In this document: one piece after another, positions 1-5,981 of the stretch
How positions within the stretch are numbered: the first letter of the stretch is position 1
Layout: every line of letters starts with the position of its first letter
Assembly (NCBI GenBank): GCA_029052375.1
Contig: JAIDJD010000034.1
Location: 1-20,520, forward strand
Length of the DNA stretch: 20,520 bases
DNA from: Duncaniella sp.
GTDB lineage: Bacteria > Bacteroidota > Bacteroidia > Bacteroidales > Muribaculaceae
Direction of reading: 5' to 3'
Program-made: the position numbers and the translations under genes
Notes under the pieces: model-generated
Told to the model about the DNA's origin: nothing
The model's database searches: none
What the model saw: only the letters and a program-made list of their open reading frames with translations

Positions 1-327
1 GTCTTCACCGACGAGAACGGCACAGAGCAGACACTCGACCCCGAGACCCCCGTCTCGATGAACCTCTGGGGCTTCACCCCCGACTACTTCGACTACTCGG
101 AGAGAGAGTTCCGCAAGTTCCTCGACAAGGACCTCGACACCCCCAAGAGCGAATTCTTCATCCCTCTCTGCATCGACACCCTCATCAAGAGCGGCGAAGC
201 CACAGTCAAGGTGCTCGACACAGACTCCAAGTGGTTTGGCGTCACCTATGCCGAAGACCGTCCCGGCGTAGTGGAAAAATTCGCCCGTCTCCACGAAGAA
301 GGCGTATATCCCGACAAGATGTTCTGA
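1..327 (+). CDS. Sugar-phosphate nucleotidyltransferase-like protein, C-terminal part (5' end outside window)
   Basis: The reading frame is open from base 1 and ends with TGA at 325-327, so only the last 108 residues are present. The fragment contains MNLWGFTP, a run reading KSEFFIPLCIDTLI, and WFGVTYAEDRPGV. This resembles the C-terminal end of bacterial nucleotidyltransferases that activate sugar-1-phosphates or act as MobA-like NTP transferases, where the tryptophan-phenylalanine-glycine stretch lies near the sugar-binding side. The catalytic N-terminal G-G-G-x-G-x-R region is off the window, so the substrate cannot be assigned. It lies 132 bp upstream of galactokinase on the same strand, which fits sugar metabolism. 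The family call comes from remembered similarity to Bacteroides proteins found next to galK; a different NTP transferase subfamily is possible. Confidence 0.6.
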   Translation, partial: VFTDENGTEQTLDPETPVSMNLWGFTPDYFDYSEREFRKFLDKDLDTPKSEFFIPLCIDTLIKSGEATVKVLDTDSKWFGVTYAEDRPGVVEKFARLHEEGVYPDKMF

Positions 328-330
328 ATA

Positions 331-432
331 AAGTTGAAAGTTGAGAGTTGAGAGAGAAGAGTTTCAGGCAGAACTACACAACAGTGCGCCGACCACCGAC
401 TCAAAAAAAATCTCAACCCTCAACTTTCAACT
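331..432. repeat. Imperfect inverted repeat between the nucleotidyltransferase and galK
   Basis: The left arm (about 331-352) is made of AAGTTGAAAGTTGAGAG-type units. The right arm (about 410-432) carries the reverse complement, CTCAACCCTCAACTTTCAACTC. The transcript could fold into a long imperfect hairpin before galK. No TAnnTTTG promoter is visible in the 132-bp gap, so galK may be cotranscribed with the upstream gene. Similar low-complexity inverted repeats recur at 15114-15245. Confidence 0.6.
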
Positions 433-459
433 CCCAACCTTAAACTTTAACCCCCCACC

Positions 460-1596
460 ATGGAACTCAAAGAGAAAATCACCAAAGCCTTTGCCGACCG
501 CTTCGGCGGCGAGGGCACACTCTATGCCTCGGCCGGACGCATCAACCTCATAGGCGAGCACACAGACTACAACGGCGGATTCGTATTCCCCGGCGCCATC
601 GACAAAGTGATAATGGCCGACATACGCCCCAACGGCACAGACAAGATAAACCTCTACTCGCTCGACCTCGACGACACCTCGACCTTCGGCCTCAACGAAG
701 AGGACGCCCCCTCCCAGCAGTGGGCCCGCTACATCTTCGGCGTATGCCGCGAGACCATCAAGCGCGGAGGCACCGTCAAAGGCTTTGACGCCGTCTTTGC
801 AGGCAACGTGCCCCTCGGCGCAGGCCTCAGCTCGTCGGCCGCCCTCGAGTCATGCTTTGCCTTCGCCGTCAACAACCTCTTCAACGACGACAAGATAGAG
901 AAGTTCGAGCTCGCCCGCATAGGCCAGTCTACCGAACACAACTACTGTGGCGTCAACTGCGGCATCATGGACCAGTTTGCCTCCGTATTCGGCAAGAAAG
1001 ACCACCTGATGCGCCTCGACTGCCGCTCGATGGAGTTTGAATACTTCCCCTTCGACATCAAGGGCCACAAGCTGGTGCTCGTCGACTCTGTGGTCAAGCA
1101 CGAGCTCGTCGACTCGCCCTACAACAAGCGCCGCGAATCCTGCGAGCGCGTGGCCGCACAGCTCGGCATCGAGACCCTCCGCGACGCCGAGATGGCAGAC
1201 CTCGAGGCCATCAAAGACCGCATCTCAGAGGAAGACTATATGCGCGCCCGCTTTGTCATCGGCGAGAAACAGCGTGTGCTCGACGTCTGCGAAGCCCTCG
1301 GCAAGGGCGACCTCAAGACCGTAGGCGAGCGTATGTACCAGACACACGAAGGCCTCTCGAAAGACTATGAGGTGTCGTGCGAAGAGCTCGACTTCCTCAA
1401 CGACATCGCCAGGGAAGAGGGCGTGACAGGCTCGCGCATCATGGGCGGAGGCTTCGGCGGATGCACCATCAACCTCGTCTCGGACGACAAGTACGACCAC
1501 TTCATCAAGACCGTATCCGAGAAATTCGAGAAACGCTACGGCCACGCCCCCAAGATCTATCCCGTGATAATCTCAGACGGCGCCCGCAAGCTCTGA
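460..1596 (+). CDS. galK: Galactokinase
   Basis: Phosphorylates alpha-D-galactose with ATP to galactose-1-phosphate, the first committed step of the Leloir pathway in the cytoplasm. The 378-residue protein has the usual length and all three GHMP-kinase signatures. The galactokinase motif GRINLIGEHTDYNGG is at residues 26-40, the ATP-binding PLGAGLSSSAALE at 118-130, and MGGGFGGCTI at 328-337. The probable catalytic aspartate is D171 in GIMDQFAS, and R27 lies in the first motif. The ATG at 460 places the galactokinase motif at the usual distance from the N-terminus. There is no Shine-Dalgarno sequence, as is normal in Bacteroidetes. It follows a nucleotidyltransferase-like gene on the same strand. 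No other galactose genes (galM, galE or a transporter) are in the window. Confidence 0.96.
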   Translation: MELKEKITKAFADRFGGEGTLYASAGRINLIGEHTDYNGGFVFPGAIDKVIMADIRPNGTDKINLYSLDLDDTSTFGLNEEDAPSQQWARYIFGVCRETIKRGGTVKGFDAVFAGNVPLGAGLSSSAALESCFAFAVNNLFNDDKIEKFELARIGQSTEHNYCGVNCGIMDQFASVFGKKDHLMRLDCRSMEFEYFPFDIKGHKLVLVDSVVKHELVDSPYNKRRESCERVAAQLGIETLRDAEMADLEAIKDRISEEDYMRARFVIGEKQRVLDVCEALGKGDLKTVGERMYQTHEGLSKDYEVSCEELDFLNDIAREEGVTGSRIMGGGFGGCTINLVSDDKYDHFIKTVSEKFEKRYGHAPKIYPVIISDGARKL

Positions 1597-1623
1597 CCCC
1601 CTGCACAAACCCGACACATACAG

Positions 1624-1670
1624 ACGTCCGGAAGACGAAGGCCGACCCACGGCCCACGTCCTCCGGACGT
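1624..1670. terminator. Nested cruciform after galK, possible terminator
   Basis: Perfect 9-bp arms ACGTCCGGA (1624-1632) and TCCGGACGT (1662-1670) enclose a second hairpin, GGCCG (1640-1644), loop ACCCA, CGGCC (1650-1654). It starts 27 bp after the galK stop and is followed by TTCGTT, a weak T tract. It may end galK transcription. It also marks the start of the repeat-rich segment. Confidence 0.45.
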
Positions 1671-1693
1671 TTCGTTCCACACGGGAGACGGAA

Positions 1694-1768
1694 CGTTTCA
1701 GAACGTTTCACTCCGTTTCAGTCCGTTTCAGTCGTTTCAAAACGTTTCACTCCGTTTCAGTCGTTTCA
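1694..1768 (+). repeat. Eight CGTTTCA direct repeats at 9-10 bp spacing
   Basis: CGTTTCA begins at 1694, 1704, 1714, 1724, 1733, 1743, 1753 and 1762, giving spacings of 10, 10, 10, 9, 10, 10 and 9 bp. The repeats therefore stay on about the same face of the DNA helix, as in iteron or multi-site protein-binding arrays. They lie just 3' of the minus-strand RepA-like ATPase gene. The same heptamer, on the other strand, is the core of the array on that gene's far side. Confidence 0.8.
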
Positions 1769-1774
1769 CTCCGT

Positions 1775-1793
1775 GGTGAAATGAAACGAAACG
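1775..1793. repeat. Left copy of 19-bp perfect inverted repeat flanking the ATPase gene
   Basis: GGTGAAATGAAACGAAACG here is the exact reverse complement of 3088-3106. The copy lies 10 bp from the ATPase stop codon. The same stretch also carries ATGAAACGAAACGGGAC (1781-1797), which returns as a direct repeat with one mismatch at 3211-3227. Confidence 0.8.
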
Positions 1794-1802
1794 GGACTGA
1801 CG

Positions 1803-2993
1803 TCAATCCTCGGCGTCCTTGGCCAGGCGGTAGACTTTAGAGCGACTGATAGACAGTCTTTCAGCTATCTCGCTGTAGCTCAATCCCTGAGCCTTAAGGG
1901 TGAGTACAGCCTTGACTTCATCCCTGTCCGTATGCCTGCGTCCTGCGGCACTTCTGTCGCAGAGGTGATGCTCCTCAGAGCCTGTGCCTGCAGAGCCGAA
2001 GCGCAGGAAAGTTCCCTCCTTGGCTATCCGGCAAACGAGGACATTGCCCGCATCGTAGACCGGCTCGCAGTTGCGCTGTTTGATCTGCTTGATATAGCGT
2101 GTATCTGAGCCCATGGCGCTCTCGCCTATCGCAAAGGCAGAGTCGGCAAAGTTGATGAGCATCTTTGAGCCTTGCAAGTCGTTGCGCGTCAGCGGATTGG
2201 ACAGACAGCGCTTGGGCGTGTGGGCCAGCAGGAGTATGCTCAGGCCATACTGCTTCTTCATCCCTACGAGGCGCTTCATCAGAGGCATGGCATCCGAGGC
2301 GGTCTCCGTACCGGTGGCCATGAAGGTGATATTGTCAATTATCAGCACCTTGGCCCCGTTCTCCTGTACGGCTCTCTCGAGGTCTTTGAATATGAGCTGG
2401 TACATAGGCATATCGAGCTGGGCCTCCTCCAGGTTGCCGTAGTCGAGCTCGAGGCGGAGCATATTGTCGCTGAAGCGGTAAGTGTCCGGCACACCGAGCC
2501 CGGTGTCTACGGTGTATCGGCGGGCAAACTGCTGTATGGTCAGCTCGAAGTCTGCATACACTACCTTCTGACCCTCGCACTCGGGCTGCAGCTCGGGCAG
2601 TGCATAGTCTTCCCCGCCATTGCCACGGGCTATCATGTCGGCTATCTGTACGGCGAGGATAGACTTGCCCACATTGGTATCGGCGAAGAGTATGCATATC
2701 TCGCCCTCGAACCACAATGGCCCGCAGAGCATTTTCTGCTTTGTCGCCAGCAAGGCCTGTGCCGTGAGCTGTATGCCCGAGTAGACGCGAGAGGCAAGAT
2801 AGGGATTCCTCGATGCCGTGCCTGCATCCCCCTTGGGTACAGGCTCAGGCTCGGATGCAGGCTCGGGCTCGGGCCTTAGCACCTTGCTTATAGAGATGGT
2901 TTTGCCGACCATTGTCGGAAGGATACAGGCTCCCTTCCCCTTATTCCATTCCGGAGCAGGGGGGCAGGGCGAGGGTGTGTAGTTTTCAACCAT
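1803..2993 (-). CDS. RepA-like AAA ATPase (AAA_25 type) with C-terminal helix-turn-helix
   Basis: A 396-residue RecA/DnaB-fold ATPase. The order is a short N-terminal segment, a low-complexity Pro-Glu linker (about 40-56), Walker A ADTNVGKS (104-111), a YADFE stretch, Walker B KVLIIDN (from 215), a sensor-like LLLAHTPKR, LQGSKMLINFADSAFAIG, and a helix-turn-helix (about 370-396, GLSYSEIAERLSISRSKVYR) like those of Hin-type recombinases. The family includes plasmid RepA hexameric helicases and ATPases of integrated elements. The start at 2993 was chosen because TAACTTTGCA (3028-3037) gives a short leader; the frame remains open to an ATG at 3086, upstream of that promoter. It stands alone, flanked by inverted 19-bp repeats and short-repeat arrays. 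ATP hydrolysis and DNA binding are inferred, and its biological role is unknown. No partner primase or integrase is nearby. Confidence 0.82.
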   Translation of the reverse strand: MVENYTPSPCPPAPEWNKGKGACILPTMVGKTISISKVLRPEPEPASEPEPVPKGDAGTASRNPYLASRVYSGIQLTAQALLATKQKMLCGPLWFEGEICILFADTNVGKSILAVQIADMIARGNGGEDYALPELQPECEGQKVVYADFELTIQQFARRYTVDTGLGVPDTYRFSDNMLRLELDYGNLEEAQLDMPMYQLIFKDLERAVQENGAKVLIIDNITFMATGTETASDAMPLMKRLVGMKKQYGLSILLLAHTPKRCLSNPLTRNDLQGSKMLINFADSAFAIGESAMGSDTRYIKQIKQRNCEPVYDAGNVLVCRIAKEGTFLRFGSAGTGSEEHHLCDRSAAGRRHTDRDEVKAVLTLKAQGLSYSEIAERLSISRSKVYRLAKDAED

Positions 2994-3027
2994 AGTATGT
3001 AGAGTGAGGGAGATTAAGGTCTCACAC

Positions 3028-3037
3028 TGCAAAGTTA
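3028..3037 (-). promoter_or_regulatory. -7 promoter element of the RepA-like ATPase gene
   Basis: The minus strand reads TAACTTTGCA, a match to the Bacteroidetes -7 consensus TAnnTTTG, 34 bp before the ATG at 2993. No convincing -33 TTTG is seen at the expected distance. It supports the start at 2993 over the upstream in-frame ATG. Confidence 0.65.
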
Positions 3038-3087
3038 CAGCGCCCGGGCGACTCGGATAGTGCGATAATGCCGATAGTGCAACCAAG

Positions 3088-3106
3088 CGTTTCGTTTCAT
3101 TTCACC
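3088..3106. repeat. Right copy of 19-bp perfect inverted repeat flanking the ATPase gene
   Basis: CGTTTCGTTTCATTTCACC is the exact reverse complement of 1775-1793. It lies about 50 bp upstream of the -7 element of the ATPase gene. Confidence 0.8.
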
Positions 3107-3120
3107 TCTGGAACGGAACG

Positions 3121-3187
3121 ATTGGAACGGAGTGAAACGATTGGAACGGAGTGAAACGATTGGAACGGAGTGAAACGAAGTGAAACG
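3121..3187. repeat. Three perfect 19-bp tandem repeats plus a partial fourth
   Basis: ATTGGAACGGAGTGAAACG occurs at 3121-3139, 3140-3158 and 3159-3177 without a mismatch, followed by AAGTGAAACG (3178-3187). The 19-bp period is close to two helical turns. The repeat contains TGAAACG, the complement of the CGTTTCA heptamer arrayed at 1694-1768, and is inverted relative to that array. It lies upstream of the ATPase gene. Confidence 0.9.
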
Positions 3188-3223
3188 TTCCGTTTCATTT
3201 CATCTCCTGGATGAAACGGAACG
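3186..3223. repeat. Perfect 13-bp hairpin at the end of the tandem array
   Basis: CGTTCCGTTTCAT (3186-3198) and ATGAAACGGAACG (3211-3223) are exact reverse complements separated by 12 nt. The right arm is part of ATGAAACGGAACGGGAC (3211-3227), a direct repeat of 1781-1797 with one mismatch. There is no T tract, so a simple terminator is unlikely. Confidence 0.8.
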
Positions 3224-3230
3224 GGACAAA

Positions 3231-3747
3231 TACTGCCCCAGCAGGGGCAGAACAAGGGAAACCCCAGGGTGGATGGCGCAGACGCAGTCGCAGCCAGGCC
3301 TCCCTGGGGATAAACGACCAACCTAAAGAGCAACCCCGGAAGTGGGTTGCACAGCACAGACGTATCATAGCGTGGCTCCGTACAACCCGCTTCCGGGGTT
3401 GTGATTAGTTGATGATTGCGTAGTCCCCACAGAGTCTTGGCTACGACTGCGTCTGCGCCAATCCACTGTGGGGTTTCCTCAGTGTTGCCCCCTTCCGGGG
3501 CATATTGCCGAGGCTTGGCGCAGAGGTGGCGAGACTGCCCCGGAAGGGGCAGGACAAGGGAAACCCCAGGGTGGATGGCGCAGACGCAGTCGAGACTGCC
3601 CCGGAAGGGGGCAGGACAAGGGAAACCCCAGGGTGGCTTGGCGCAGACGCAGGCGCAGCCAAGCCTCCCTGGGGTCTGAGCAACCATCTACAGTCCGCAA
3701 CCCCGGAAGCGGGTTGCACAGCACAGACCCATCGCACCGTGGCTCCA
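3231..3747. repeat. Mosaic of GC-rich palindromic modules (REP/BIME-like)
   Basis: Three hairpin modules recur. Module A is CTGCCCC, a 4-nt loop and GGGGCAG, at 3233-3250, 3535-3552 and 3596-3614, and inverted at 3486-3502. The loop is GGAA in all but the first copy (AGCA). Module B is a long hairpin with CCCCAGGG/CCCTGGGG outer stem and a GCGCAGACGCAG loop, at 3261-3310 and 3625-3675, inverted at 3425-3473, with a left-half copy at 3562-3592. Module C is CAACCCCGGAAGCGGGTTG at 3698-3716, with a one-base variant at 3331-3349 and an inverted copy at 3383-3401. C1 and C3 also share the following CACAGCACAGAC and CGTGGCTCC. The order is +A B C, then inverted C B A, then +A b A B C. This resembles bacterial interspersed mosaic elements, but no REP-type transposase (TnpA_REP) gene is in the window. 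Confidence 0.85.
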
Positions 3748-3883
3748 GGCAAACGATGAGCGAGTAAGTGGCGGTCATGACAGGTCACGACCCTAATGTG
3801 GTCAATCTTCGCTTTGCTATTGCCATTAACATGGCTCAGGACTCTTATGACCGCTGACTGAACACCCCACCGCCAACAAGGCA

Positions 3884-3919
3884 CAAAGAAAGAGGCCTTC
3901 ATCAGTGATGAGGGCCTCT
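3884..3919 (-). terminator. Rho-independent terminator downstream of tRNA-Arg
   Basis: On the minus strand AGAGGCC (3919-3913) pairs with GGCCTCT (3897-3891), with further pairing TCATCA/TGATGA inside. It is followed by TTCTTTG (3890-3884). It begins 12 bp past the tRNA 3' end, so it most likely ends that transcript. Confidence 0.75.
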
Positions 3920-3931
3920 GTGGTTGAGAAG

Positions 3932-4005
3932 TGACTCATACAGGATTCAAACCTGTAACCTTCTGATCCGTAGTCAGATGCTCTATTCAGTTGAGCTAAT
4001 GAGCC
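3932..4005 (-). tRNA. tRNA-Arg (anticodon ACG)
   Basis: A 74-nt cloverleaf on the minus strand. The acceptor stem GGCTCAT (4005-3999) pairs with ATGAGTC (3939-3933), with one G-U. The D-arm contains TAGCTCA and the anticodon stem is TCTGA/TCAGA. The loop CTACGGA holds anticodon ACG at 3971-3969, and the T-arm is ACAGG TTTGAATCCTGT. The discriminator base is A at 3932 and CCA is not encoded. The A34 would be edited to inosine by TadA to read CGN arginine codons. It has its own promoter and terminator. Confidence 0.95.
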
Positions 4006-4025
4006 GTCTTTTTCTCTTTTGCGAT

Positions 4026-4058
4026 GCAAAGTTACGGAGTTTTTTCGGACCATGCAAA
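4026..4058 (-). promoter_or_regulatory. Promoter of tRNA-Arg
   Basis: The minus strand has TTTG (4058-4055), a 20-nt spacer and TAACTTTG (4034-4027), a full match to the Bacteroidetes -33/-7 consensus. It lies about 20 bp before the tRNA 5' end. Confidence 0.85.
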
Positions 4059-4095
4059 TATTTCGGCCTCTTTTTTCAAAAAAAATTTCGAGGGG

Positions 4096-4126
4096 TTTGT
4101 TAAGTCGTTTTTATTGAGTAACTTTG
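4096..4126 (+). promoter_or_regulatory. Promoter of the outer-membrane beta-barrel gene
   Basis: TTTG (4096-4099), a 19-nt spacer and TAACTTTG (4119-4126) match the Bacteroidetes promoter consensus, 36 bp before the ATG at 4162. It is divergent from the tRNA promoter, with 37 bp between the two -33 elements. Confidence 0.85.
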
Positions 4127-4161
4127 AGGTCCGAATCAACTATGCTTATCAACGAGATAAA

Positions 4162-4899
4162 ATGAAGATATTACGCGTGATGGCCGCAGTCATAGCCTCT
4201 ATGCTCGCGACACTGACGGCCGCAGGCCGCAATCCGGAGACCGATTTCATACATATCAACGCCCATATCCTCGGCGGAGGCAGCTATGTCAGCAACAACT
4301 ATGCGGCCTGCTTCCCGGAGGTGAGCGACCTCCACTCGTCCATGGGCCTCGCCCTCGGCGTGGGCGCCGACGTGGTTTTCAACATCTCGCACCACTGGGG
4401 CGTCGGCACGGGGCTCAACATCCTGCGCTCGTCGCGCAACCTCGACATGGCCGTCAGCACCGAGGGAGCCAAGAGCATCTCGAACATCTTCCAGAAAAAC
4501 AGCTATTACACCATCGAGGCCCCCGTCTTTGCCCGCTGGCGCCAGAATCTGGCCCAGGGCGTCACATGGAACATCGACATGGGCCTCTACATGGCCCAGG
4601 GCGTCGGAGGACACACAGACAACACTATATACGACGCCAAGACCAACGAGCTCGGACAGCTGATAACACTGCGCACCAAGCTGAGGACAAGGTATTACGA
4701 CGACAGCGACGCCTTCATCAACACCTTTGCGCGCACAGACCTGGGAATGCACCTCGCCACGGGCCTCACCTTCAGGCAGGGCCTCACCATAGGCGTGCGC
4801 ACACACATCGGACTGCGCAACCTGGCACAGTCCGACGGGCTGAAAAATCCGAGAATGAGGACGCTCGACCTGCTCGCTGTGGTCGGCTGGAGCTTCTGA
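4162..4899 (+). CDS. Outer-membrane beta-barrel protein, function unknown
   Basis: A 245-residue protein starting MKILRVMAAV with a signal peptide ending near residue 20-21 (a hydrophobic run, then ATLTAAG). The mature part has alternating polar and aromatic strands typical of a small beta-barrel: Gly-rich GGGSYVSNNYAACF, HHWGVGTGLNIL, TWNIDMGLYMAQGVGG, LGMHLATGLTFRQGLTIGVRTHIGL. It ends in VVGWSF with a C-terminal phenylalanine, the usual BAM-recognition end of outer-membrane proteins. It resembles PorT/OmpW-type porin-fold proteins of Bacteroidetes, but I cannot name a family. The frame is open upstream to 4024, but the promoter at 4096-4126 and the signal peptide fix the start at 4162. It is a single-gene transcription unit, convergent with aroB across a 22-bp gap. 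Confidence 0.75.
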   Translation: MKILRVMAAVIASMLATLTAAGRNPETDFIHINAHILGGGSYVSNNYAACFPEVSDLHSSMGLALGVGADVVFNISHHWGVGTGLNILRSSRNLDMAVSTEGAKSISNIFQKNSYYTIEAPVFARWRQNLAQGVTWNIDMGLYMAQGVGGHTDNTIYDAKTNELGQLITLRTKLRTRYYDDSDAFINTFARTDLGMHLATGLTFRQGLTIGVRTHIGLRNLAQSDGLKNPRMRTLDLLAVVGWSF

Positions 4900-4921
4900 G
4901 CCGGCCGCGCGCCCCACACGG

Positions 4922-5974
4922 CTACTCCATAAGGTCTCTGTATATGTCGAGCGCGGGCGAGACCTCGTCCGGGCCGAAGTTGCAGTCGATGCTTGCCTCG
5001 CCGGGAGCCGAGAGGAGGGTGAAGTTTATGCTGCCCGCCTTCTCGTTCTTCTTGTCGTGGGACATCAGCGCGAGCAGGCGGGGATAGTCGTCGCACGAAA
5101 AGGCCGGGAGCATATACCCGTTGTCCTTGATGAAGTCTCTGAGGGGATAGATGAGCGATGTCGGGAAGCCCTTGTGGAGATGAGACATCACGAGCTCGGC
5201 CACGAGCCCGGCCGCCACGGCATGGCCGTGAGGCAGGGGCGAGCGTCCGGCCAGCGCGAGCGACTCGAAGGCGTGGCCAACGGTGTGGCCGAGGTTGAGG
5301 GCCCGCCTGAGGCCGCGCTCCGAGGGGTCTTCGGCCACTATGCGGCGCTTGACGTTGACGCTCGACGACAACAGTCCGAGCAGGCGGTCTTCGTCTCCCT
5401 CGAGGGGCGAGAAAGCGAGTATCCCGGCATAGTCCTCGGCCGACGAGAGCAGAGCGTGCTTTATCATCTCGGCATAGCCCGAGAGCAGCTCGGCCGGAGG
5501 CAGGGTGGAGAATGTCGAGGCAGAGATTACCACTCCGGCGGCCGGGGCAAAGGCCCCGACCTCGTTCTTCAGTCCGCAGAAGTTTATGCCGGTCTTGCCT
5601 CCGACGGCCGCGTCTACAGCCGAGAGGAGCGTCGTGGGCACATTGACAAACCTGAGGCCGCGCTTGAAGGTGGCCGCCGCAAAGCCGCCGAGGTCCGTCA
5701 CCACACCGCCGCCTATATTAACGATTACCGAGCGCCGGTTGGCCCCGAGCTCCACGAGCCTCTCCCATACCGCCGAGAGCGACGAGAGGTCTTTGTGCGA
5801 GTCGCCGGGCGGAATGGCGATGACCGGACAATCAAGCCCGAGACCGGGGAGCACTATGCGCTCCACATTGGTGTCCGTGACGACAAAGACGCCGGCCGGC
5901 TCCATATCGGAGAGCAGGGCGCCGAGAGAGGCCGGGATATCGTTGCTGAACAATATCTGTTGAGGAGAATTCAT
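4922..5974 (-). CDS. aroB: 3-dehydroquinate synthase
   Basis: Converts DAHP to 3-dehydroquinate, the second step of the shikimate pathway, using NAD and a divalent metal in the cytoplasm. The 350-residue length is normal. The NAD-binding GGGVVTDLGGFAAATFKRG is at about 88-106, the substrate loop NVPTTLLSAVDAAVGGKTG at 111-129, and NLGHTVGHAFE at 227-237. The likely zinc ligands are E169 (SGYAEMIKH), H230 and H249 (PLPHGHA). It is the last gene of the long minus-strand run, 7 bp after the HAD phosphatase gene. No other aro genes are present here, so the operon position looks incidental rather than pathway-based. Confidence 0.96.
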   Translation of the reverse strand: MNSPQQILFSNDIPASLGALLSDMEPAGVFVVTDTNVERIVLPGLGLDCPVIAIPPGDSHKDLSSLSAVWERLVELGANRRSVIVNIGGGVVTDLGGFAAATFKRGLRFVNVPTTLLSAVDAAVGGKTGINFCGLKNEVGAFAPAAGVVISASTFSTLPPAELLSGYAEMIKHALLSSAEDYAGILAFSPLEGDEDRLLGLLSSSVNVKRRIVAEDPSERGLRRALNLGHTVGHAFESLALAGRSPLPHGHAVAAGLVAELVMSHLHKGFPTSLIYPLRDFIKDNGYMLPAFSCDDYPRLLALMSHDKKNEKAGSINFTLLSAPGEASIDCNFGPDEVSPALDIYRDLME

Positions 5975-5981
5975 ATCTGTG

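Larger units (their letters stand above)
2994..3931. other. 938-bp intergenic region made mostly of repeats, no credible gene
   Basis: From left to right it holds the promoter of the ATPase gene, the right 19-bp inverted repeat, three 19-bp tandem repeats, a 13-bp-stem hairpin, a mosaic of GC-rich palindromes (3231-3747), about 140 bp with nothing recognisable (3748-3883), and the terminator of the tRNA. Reading frames stay open on both strands through the palindromes, but their translations are repeats of the repeats (PGWMAQTQ- and GNPRV-like strings), so I do not call them genes. Confidence 0.75.

Noticed and set aside
3121..3187. CRISPR array
   Set aside because: The 19-bp units are directly adjacent with no unique spacers, and no cas gene is present.
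3097..3687. Long open frames on both strands through the palindrome mosaic (for example a 196-codon minus-strand frame)
   Set aside because: The translations only mirror the DNA repeats (recurrent WGFPC-, GNPRV- and QTQ-like strings). No domain, plausible start context or consistent frame supports a protein.
1600..3931. Genomic island integrated at tRNA-Arg
   Set aside because: The accessory segment lies downstream of the tRNA 3' end, but I found no duplicate of the tRNA 3' end near 1600-1800 and no integrase gene.
3826..4053. 75-codon minus-strand frame containing LAQLNRASDYGSEGYRFESC
   Set aside because: This is the well-known spurious translation of a tRNA; it covers tRNA-Arg(ACG).
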